Positions 1-3,707 of a stretch of 5,043 nucleotides of DNA are shown in pieces. Source of the stretch: Bacteroidales bacterium (GTDB lineage Bacteria > Bacteroidota > Bacteroidia > Bacteroidales > UBA1715); NCBI GenBank assembly GCA_017618935.1, contig JAFZTG010000119.1, forward strand, positions 1-5,043, written 5' to 3'. Position 1 is the stretch's first letter; every line of letters starts with the position of its first letter. The position numbers and the translations under genes are program-made. The notes under the pieces are model-generated. The model ran no database searches and was not told the origin of the DNA. It saw nothing but the letters and a program-made list of their open reading frames with translations.

Positions 1-1385
1 GGATGCAGCATGCAATATTCCCACCAGCTGGAATCGTTTCTCCACCATTCAATGGTTGTGATTTTTTGTTGCAAGCCCCAGTCGGTAAGTTTTCTGCCGT
101 TGTGTGCCACGTATTTGCGAATGATGTCAGGTGCAATATTCACATTGAAGACGCGGCCAAGCGAAACTCTGGTAATGATAATAGCTCCTTTGGCGTAGTG
201 CATGGCTGTATTCTTTGCTATGGCAAAGTAAATACCGCTTCCTGCAAAGTTTCCATTCCCAACTTTGAAAGTCACATCGTCGTCGCCGGTAATTTTATAC
301 CCTGCGTCGTTGCTGGTTCCATGGTACATTGTGAGTGTTGGTATCACGGTGTCAACAATCGTGTAGATAATGCTTTCCAGCGTGGTAAGGATGCTTCTCT
401 TGAGCAGAAATTTGTAGAAACGGTACGGCAGTTTCAAGAAATATTGTGTCCAATATTCCCATCTTCCTAAATACCGCATTCCATCGCCCTTGGGATTGAA
501 AACTTCGGCAATGTAGTCGTGCAACGCACACGGAATGTGGACGATTAAGTTGTATAAAACTGCGTTGAACAGACGTAACGGCGTGCAGATAATGTACAAT
601 GCCAGTTGCACAAGAAAGAAGACAAACGAAATTATGAGGTGCCATATCTTCCAAAGTTTATAGCAGAACCGTTGCATGGCAGGCATGGACGGAACTATTT
701 CCGACGGCATTTTGAGAATCTTACATAACCTACCATCCTTGTCTTTCATAAAAAGTCTCCATGGCTTTTGTAGTATATATTGCAATTGATTGAGCGCAAC
801 AAAGGGCTCCGTCATTATTTCCCAGAAAGACCGTAGTTTATGGTTGATCAGGCATACAAAAAACAAGAATCCTATACCTATTCCCGTTGCCCACAAACCC
901 CACTTCAAGTCTCCAAAATAATATCCTACACCGCCAACGAATAGGAGGGCGGCATAGATAGTACGGCAGCTACCCGAAAGGCAGTACATATAACACCCTG
1001 CCACGAACACAAGTAAACAGAGAATAGCAATTCTTGCCATTCCTTTTACCGGAATGACATTGGCTAATCGAACATTTTCTATTGTTTTAAAAATGGAAGT
1101 TTCCAAAACAGGATGTTTGTGTTCTATAAATGCGGTTGCAACATAGGCAACTTTGCCATTGTGCGTTATGCACGCCCATCGTGCGTTGTGCAACGAATCA
1201 ACTACAATTTCGGTGTCTTTTTTCAGCAGTCCAACCTTTTCACTGTTTCTATACGGATGCTGACGAACATTCAGCGCACTTGTGGTTTTGAACACAGCTG
1301 GATATTCTCTCTCGTTGTTGGCAAACAAACTGTTTCCCACAATCAAGTACATCAGGATAAGTGTGTATGTAACAATCTTTTTCAT
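1..1385 (-). CDS. SH3-like, multi-pass membrane protein with C-terminal PARP-like ADP-ribosyltransferase domain (3' end outside window)
   Basis: The frame is open from ATG 1385-1383 to the left edge, giving 461 residues without a stop. Residues 1-22 form a signal peptide (MKK, hydrophobic core, ending SLFA). Residues 36-90 resemble a bacterial SH3 domain (ALNVRQHPYRNSEKVG, later YVATAFI). Hydrophobic segments lie at about 116-137, 142-157, 162-181 and 249-268, with a further amphipathic stretch to about 345. Residues 350-461 look like a PARP-type ART fold: YHGTS (His355), then GSGIYFA (Tyr386) with a following HYA, a VSLGRVFNV strand, and WWEYCML whose Glu456 is the best candidate for the third catalytic residue. 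The family transfers ADP-ribose from NAD+ to a target; the target here is unknown. The SH3 part should be periplasmic, but the side on which the ART domain lies depends on an uncertain number of membrane crossings. It is transcribed away from the sigma gene. I know no named gene with this layout. Reading frame and start are confident, and the ART assignment is good but motif-based. Confidence 0.85.
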   Translation of the reverse strand, partial: MKKIVTYTLILMYLIVGNSLFANNEREYPAVFKTTSALNVRQHPYRNSEKVGLLKKDTEIVVDSLHNARWACITHNGKVAYVATAFIEHKHPVLETSIFKTIENVRLANVIPVKGMARIAILCLLVFVAGCYMYCLSGSCRTIYAALLFVGGVGYYFGDLKWGLWATGIGIGFLFFVCLINHKLRSFWEIMTEPFVALNQLQYILQKPWRLFMKDKDGRLCKILKMPSEIVPSMPAMQRFCYKLWKIWHLIISFVFFLVQLALYIICTPLRLFNAVLYNLIVHIPCALHDYIAEVFNPKGDGMRYLGRWEYWTQYFLKLPYRFYKFLLKRSILTTLESIIYTIVDTVIPTLTMYHGTSNDAGYKITGDDDVTFKVGNGNFAGSGIYFAIAKNTAMHYAKGAIIITRVSLGRVFNVNIAPDIIRKYVAHNGRKLTDWGLQQKITTIEWWRNDSSWWEYCMLH

Positions 1386-1413
1386 AATTGAACAATTAAA
1401 AAGGTTAGACATT

Positions 1414-1428
1414 CCGTAAAATATACGG
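1414..1428 (-). promoter_or_regulatory. Small hairpin in the ART gene 5' UTR
   Basis: CCGTA and TACGG pair around a 5-nt loop 29 bp before the ART start codon. On the minus strand the loop lies within TATATTTT, a one-mismatch version of the TAnnTTTG -7 box. No clear -33 box was found about 20 bp upstream of it. This could be a weak local promoter or just a short leader hairpin. Confidence 0.2.
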
Positions 1429-1439
1429 TGCTTGAAATA

Positions 1440-1468
1440 AAAGAAAAGGCATCTGATGCGTTTTCTTT
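1440..1468. repeat. 29-bp near-perfect palindrome upstream of the ART gene
   Basis: AAAGAAAA, a mismatched G, then GCATC, a central T, GATGC, a mismatched G and TTTTCTTT. The two arms match at 13 of 14 positions. On the minus strand the right-hand arm is T-rich and followed by more T-rich sequence (TTTTCTTTTATTTC). It could therefore terminate or attenuate a minus-strand transcript about 55 nt before the ART start codon. Equally, it could be an operator for a dimeric regulator. The sequence alone does not separate the two. Confidence 0.5.
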
Positions 1469-1577
1469 GCAAAATGTTTTATGTCTGTTATATCTTCTTC
1501 ATATTCAATAATTTAAATCAAACACTCCGTTAATTAAAAATTTTTTGATTGAGATTTTGTTTAGTTCATCGTTCACC

Positions 1578-1797
1578 GTGGTAGGTGAGGACTCCCTCGC
1601 ATGAGACCACCGTTGCTTTTCTGCTCGGTTGGCGTCCTTCTCAATCAGAAGGAACTCTGTATGCAGAAGCTGTTTCTCTGAAGAATGACGACCTAACTAC
1701 AGAGAATCGTTAGGTCCAGGTTGCCGAAGCAAGACATATTGGCTACTTGGTTTAATTACAAATGGAATCGCCAATATGTGTGAAGTACGTCTCAACC
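1578..1797 (-). ncRNA. Candidate structured RNA: long leader of the ART gene or independent ncRNA
   Basis: Five exact stems lie side by side. (1) GGTTG 1719-1723 with CAACC 1793-1797 encloses a perfect 10-bp stem, ACATATTGGC 1734-1743 with 1770-1779. (2) GACCTAAC 1690-1697 pairs with GTTAGGTC 1709-1716 around an 11-nt loop. (3) Loop bases CAGAGA 1700-1705 can pair with TCTCTG 1675-1680, forming a pseudoknot. (4) TTCTGC 1619-1624 with GCAGAA 1663-1668 encloses CCTTCT/AGAAGG (1636-1641, 1647-1652). (5) GTGGT 1578-1582 with ACCAC 1606-1610 encloses GAGG/CCTC. No reading frame here looks real. The minus strand is preferred because a promoter sits just before stem 1 and the ART gene lies downstream. 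However, some wobble extensions (1586 with 1599, 1618 with 1669) only work on the plus strand. It matches no tmRNA, RNase P RNA, SRP RNA or riboswitch consensus that I can recall. Confidence 0.4.
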
Positions 1798-1807
1798 AAA
1801 ACGTGCT

Positions 1808-1841
1808 GCAAAAATATATGTGCGAAAATGCCAAAGTCAAG
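1808..1841 (-). promoter_or_regulatory. Bacteroidota-type promoter reading left, toward the structured RNA and ART gene
   Basis: On the minus strand CTTGAC (1841-1836) is followed after 17 nt by TATATTTTTGC (1818-1808), which contains TATTTTTG, an exact match to the TAnnTTTG -7 box. The gap from TTG to the -7 box is 21 nt, within the usual range for this phylum. The predicted start, near 1802, is a few bases before the first stem of the structured RNA and about 417 nt before the ART start codon. Confidence 0.5.
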
Positions 1842-1886
1842 AAAATGGATAAAAAAATGCGATGAAAAAAATTTTTTGTAAAAAGA

Positions 1887-1919
1887 CTTGACAACGGCTT
1901 TTTAGGAATATATATTTGC
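1887..1919 (+). promoter_or_regulatory. Bacteroidota-type promoter of the sigma-factor gene
   Basis: CTTGAC (1887-1892) is followed after 16 nt by TATATATTTGC (1909-1919), containing TATATTTG, an exact TAnnTTTG -7 box. The TTG-to-box gap is 20 nt. The predicted start is near 1925, giving a leader of about 220 nt before the sigma start codon. Its sequence closely mirrors the divergent promoter on the other strand. Confidence 0.6.
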
Positions 1920-1940
1920 GCCACCCAAAAACAAAAAAGA

Positions 1941-2039
1941 ATGAGAAAACAAAACCTAATCAAAATTAAGTCCGCTAAATCCACTCTCAAACAATTTAAT
2001 ATCTGTGTAAGTTTCAATAACTTACATATCGTCTTGTAA
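1941..2039 (+). CDS. Possible 32-residue leader ORF upstream of the sigma gene
   Basis: ATG at 1941 lies about 16 nt after the predicted transcription start, behind an A-rich stretch of the kind that can serve as a translation start in this phylum. The product begins MRKQNLIKIKSAKS and is lysine-rich, with no recognised domain. Its last codons overlap the first leader hairpin (2007-2025), so its translation could influence leader folding. Nothing beyond position and a clean start supports it. Confidence 0.25.
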   Translation: MRKQNLIKIKSAKSTLKQFNICVSFNNLHIVL

Positions 2040-2091
2040 AAATTTTGTCATTTTTTTGACAGAAAAACACAATGTGCGGAGACTTCGCACA
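2007..2091 (+). promoter_or_regulatory. Three consecutive hairpins in the sigma-gene leader
   Basis: Stem one is GTAAGTT/AACTTAC (2007-2013, 2019-2025; 5-nt loop). Stem two is TGTCA/TGACA (2046-2050, 2057-2061) with a T-rich loop. Stem three is TGTGCG/CGCACA (2073-2078, 2086-2091; 7-nt loop). None is followed by a clean T run, so termination is unlikely. They end about 50 nt before the ribosome binding site and may affect stability or translation of the sigma mRNA. Confidence 0.35.
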
Positions 2092-2138
2092 CTGATGTGG
2101 TATGTTTGCCCTGAATTAAATGAAGTATTCACTAAAAT

Positions 2139-2145
2139 AGGAGGT
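2139..2145 (+). promoter_or_regulatory. Perfect Shine-Dalgarno site that sets the sigma start
   Basis: AGGAGGT lies 3 nt before ATG 2149. Strong Shine-Dalgarno sites are uncommon in Bacteroidota. The site decides in favour of 2149 over the in-frame TTG 31 codons upstream, whose extra residues show no sigma-factor similarity. Confidence 0.75.
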
Positions 2146-2148
2146 AAT

Positions 2149-2853
2149 ATGACAAAAACAGTTTCTCACAAATCAACAATCGACATCTACAAAAACGAGT
2201 TGAAAACACGTAAGCCACTTTCTGTGGAACAGGAACGTGAAATTGGTCGTAGAATCGCCGCTGGCGATGAATCTGCTGTTGCTGAATTGGTCGAGGCCAA
2301 TACCCGCTATGCGTTCGAATATGCCCATAAGTACGCTTATGGAACAGTGCCGTTTGAAGATATTGTAGAAGCTGCAAATTTTGGATTGATTGTAGCCGCA
2401 AAACGATTCAATGTGTCGTACGGAAACCGTTTCCTTACATTTGCCAATGGATGGATGTTCAAGTACATTATGGAATTGTTGGAACAAGAAAGAAATTGTA
2501 CAAACACCCGTGATATTGCTGGCAATTATTTCAGACACAGCTCATTGGATGCGCTTTTCAAATTCGATGAAGAGGGGTGCTTATACGATGTAATTCCAGA
2601 TGAAAATAGCAGGAATTTTGAAGATGATGTTTGCCAATCTCTTGACTTTGATGTGGTTATGAATTGCCGTCATGTGTTGACCGACCGCGAATACGAAGTC
2701 CTTGTTCGTTATTTTGGCTTATTCAACAATGAGTCAGAAACGTTGGAATCCATTGGAAACTCATTTGGCATAACTCGTGAGGCTGTCCGCCAGACCAAAG
2801 ACCGAGCTTTGGAAAAACTTAGTAAACTATTTACCTACCCGCAGGCAGCGTAG
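2149..2853 (+). CDS. Sigma-70 family RNA polymerase sigma factor, lacking most of region 3
   Basis: This 234-residue protein should direct RNA polymerase to a subset of promoters. Residues 11-112 match regions 1.2-2.4: DIYKNEL, PLSVEQEREIGRRIAAGD, ELVEANTRYA, FEDIVEAANFGLIVAAKRF and FLTFANGWMFKYI. Residues 131-160 match the region 3.2 finger (SSLDALFKFDEEGCLYDVI). Residues 176-227 match region 4, with LTDREYEVLVRYFGL and a -35-binding helix-turn-helix containing TLESIG and ITREAVRQ. Only about 18 residues separate regions 2 and 3.2, so region 3.0/3.1 is essentially absent. In region 2.3/2.4 the usual Trp-Trp pair is Gly101-Trp102, and neighbouring DNA-contact positions (Arg-Gln in E. coli sigma-70) are Phe104-Lys105. 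The -10 preference is therefore probably altered while -35 recognition looks standard. It is an accessory factor, not the housekeeping sigma. The start is chosen from the Shine-Dalgarno site. Confidence 0.9.
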   Translation: MTKTVSHKSTIDIYKNELKTRKPLSVEQEREIGRRIAAGDESAVAELVEANTRYAFEYAHKYAYGTVPFEDIVEAANFGLIVAAKRFNVSYGNRFLTFANGWMFKYIMELLEQERNCTNTRDIAGNYFRHSSLDALFKFDEEGCLYDVIPDENSRNFEDDVCQSLDFDVVMNCRHVLTDREYEVLVRYFGLFNNESETLESIGNSFGITREAVRQTKDRALEKLSKLFTYPQAA

Positions 2854-2874
2854 GCGTATCATACTTCTAACAAC

Positions 2875-2912
2875 AAAAAAAGCACTTGCAAAAATCTGCA
2901 AGTGCTTTTTTT
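2875..2912. terminator. Strong bidirectional intrinsic terminator
   Basis: Seven A residues plus GCACTTGCA (2875-2890) pair perfectly with TGCAAGTGC plus seven T residues (2897-2912) around the loop AAAATC, giving a 16-bp stem. It ends the plus-strand sigma transcript 21 bp after its stop codon. It also lies one base beyond the end of the minus-strand tRNA fragment, where the original tRNA terminator would be expected. Confidence 0.92.
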
Positions 2913-2913
2913 G

Positions 2914-2957
2914 TGATTCGGATGCGATTCGAACGCATGACCCACAGCTTAGAAGGC
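2914..2957 (-). other. 3' fragment of tRNA-Arg(UCU), probable element attachment site
   Basis: Read on the minus strand, the order is: anticodon loop CTTCTAA (2955-2949, anticodon UCU), 3' anticodon stem GCTGT, a 5-nt variable loop, T arm ATGCG-TTCGAAT-CGCAT (2938-2922), acceptor strand CCGAATC (2921-2915) and discriminator A (2914). CCA is not encoded. Only two anticodon-stem pairs extend beyond the loop, and after 2957 pairing is lost. The complementary GATTCGG acceptor strand and a D arm are absent upstream, so this is not a functional tRNA. Tyrosine recombinases of integrative elements commonly cross over in tRNA anticodon or T loops. They rebuild the tRNA at one end and leave such a 3' fragment at the other. 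The adjacent terminator suggests the left side is the original tRNA downstream DNA and the right side is the element. Confidence 0.8.
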
Positions 2958-2964
2958 GCTTAGA
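2947..2964. repeat. Direct repeat of the anticodon-loop heptamer at the junction
   Basis: GCTTAGA occurs at 2947-2953 inside the tRNA fragment and again at 2958-2964, immediately after tRNA similarity ends. The spacing is 11 bp. It may be a core-type recombinase site or a product of imprecise crossover, but chance is possible for a heptamer. Confidence 0.5.
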
Positions 2965-3212
2965 GGGATTTATAACGCTTTGATTTAGAATAAATTATAA
3001 AGGCTCAATTTTATTTTTGCCCTCTTTTTGCCTGAAAAATCTTCACACTTACTTTTCTCCGATTTCAGTCGATATAGACCGATATTCTTCGAACGCTTCA
3101 AACGTGATATTGCAAAGATAATAATTTTGACGTTATATGGTTATCCTATCTCTTTTTTTTAATAGGATGACAAGAAGAAACGTTAAGCAAAAAATACTGA
3201 TTTTTTCCGAAA
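2965..3212. other. Gene-free spacer next to the attachment site
   Basis: No convincing gene was seen. On the minus strand CAAAGATA (3113-3120) reads as TATCTTTG, an exact -7 box, but no -33 box is evident. A 7-bp inverted repeat, ATCCTAT/ATAGGAT (3143-3149, 3162-3168), surrounds a T-rich loop. A minus-strand frame of roughly 50 lysine-rich codons crosses 2980-3135 but has no ATG and no recognised domain. Confidence 0.35.
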
Positions 3213-3334
3213 CATTTCCCGAACATTTCCGAGACATTTGGACGTGTTTGCACGACATTTGGGTGTGTTTCGGCGTGTTTGGGCGACATTTCCACGTGTT
3301 TCCGAGACATTTGCGAAAATTTTTGCAAATGTCT
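3213..3334. repeat. Array 1: degenerate 10/11-bp repeats ending in a palindrome
   Basis: About ten units of the pattern CATTT or TGTTT followed by five or six G/C-rich bases run from 3213. Starts are at 3213, 3224, 3235, 3245, 3256, 3266, 3276, 3287, 3297 and 3308. The period averages about 10.5 bp, one helical turn, and from 3235 the CATTT and TGTTT types largely alternate, giving a 21-bp super-repeat. The last unit runs into the 30-bp palindrome. Regular helical phasing with degenerate sequence suggests cooperative protein binding on one face of the DNA. The role is unknown. Confidence 0.75.
3305..3334. repeat. 30-bp palindrome closing array 1
   Basis: AGACATTTGCGAAAA pairs with TTTTTGCAAATGTCT with a single mismatch and no spacer. 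In RNA it would fold into a long hairpin; in DNA it could be a dimer-binding or cruciform site. Confidence 0.8.
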
Positions 3335-3431
3335 TGGAACTTTCTCGCAAAATTTGTTGAAATTCAGCCATAAGTCGCTGAAAATTCCCCATTAGAATCC
3401 CACATTTTTCGGAAATTTCGTGGAAAAAGCA

Positions 3432-3669
3432 TTTTGACTGTGCTCTGACCGTGCATTGATTGTGATTTGACCAATTTAGACCGTGATTTGACCGTGAAAT
3501 GACGGTGATTGGACTGTGATTTGACCGTGATTTGATTGTGATTTGACGTATGGGGTCAAATCACCGTCAATTCCTCGTCAGTTTTTTGTCGGGTCACGGT
3601 CTAAAATTGTCGGATTTTGGTCAGTTCACCGTCTATTTTTCTCGTTGCACCGTCAAAGCACGGTCAAAA
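3432..3669. repeat. Array 2: mirror-symmetric array of 11-bp repeats
   Basis: The left arm has ten contiguous units of consensus ATTTGACCGTG, starting at 3432, 3443, 3454, 3465, 3476, 3486, 3497, 3508, 3519 and 3530; all are 11 bp except the fifth, which is 10 bp. The right arm carries the reverse-complement unit CACSGTCAAAT in the same phase from 3562 to 3669, best preserved at 3562, 3595, 3627, 3648 and 3659, with degraded units between. The arms face each other across the inverted repeat at 3538-3564. There is no CRISPR-like spacer. Iterons, recombinase or accessory-protein arm sites, or a nucleoprotein scaffold are possible. It begins 38 bp beyond the stop of the leftward AlbA_2-type gene. 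Confidence 0.85.
3538..3564. repeat. Perfect 10-bp inverted repeat at the centre of array 2
   Basis: GTGATTTGAC (3538-3547) and GTCAAATCAC (3555-3564) are exact reverse complements around the 7-nt spacer GTATGGG. It is the dyad axis of the whole array. Confidence 0.9.
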
Positions 3670-3707
3670 GGTAAAAACTTCCTCATCGGGTTCCTTTCTT
3701 CGTTATT

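Noticed and set aside
3..470. Plus-strand open frame of 155 codons at the left edge
   Set aside because: It lies antisense to the ART-domain gene, whose protein motifs are clear. Its own product has no recognisable domain and starts without a sensible ribosome site.
1690..1716. Integron attC-like ends (ACCTAAC and GTTAGGT)
   Set aside because: The two boxes are separated by only 11 nt, far too short for an attC site, and no integron integrase or cassette is present.
1697..2017. Minus-strand open frame of 106 codons
   Set aside because: It crosses both divergent promoters and the structured RNA, and has low-complexity hydrophobic content with no domain.
2056..2148. TTG start giving 31 extra N-terminal residues to the sigma factor
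   Set aside because: The added residues have no sigma similarity and cross a leader hairpin, while a perfect Shine-Dalgarno site precedes the ATG at 2149.
2777..2983. Plus-strand open frame of 68 codons ending past the terminator
   Set aside because: It overlaps the sigma gene in another frame, runs through the terminator and reads the tRNA antisense. The peptide segment DAIRTHDPQLRRRL is simply the reverse strand of the tRNA fragment.
3088..3096. TTCGAACGC, identical to part of the tRNA T arm, as a second attachment site
   Set aside because: Only 9 nt match and the flanks differ, so chance similarity is more likely.
3137..3392. Overlapping short frames on both strands, one with a heptad pattern
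   Set aside because: The seven-residue periodicity is a by-product of the 21-bp DNA super-repeat, and all strands and frames are equally patterned. There is no ribosome site or domain.
3432..3669. CRISPR array
   Set aside because: The units are contiguous 11-mers without unique spacers, they invert at the midpoint, and no cas genes are present.
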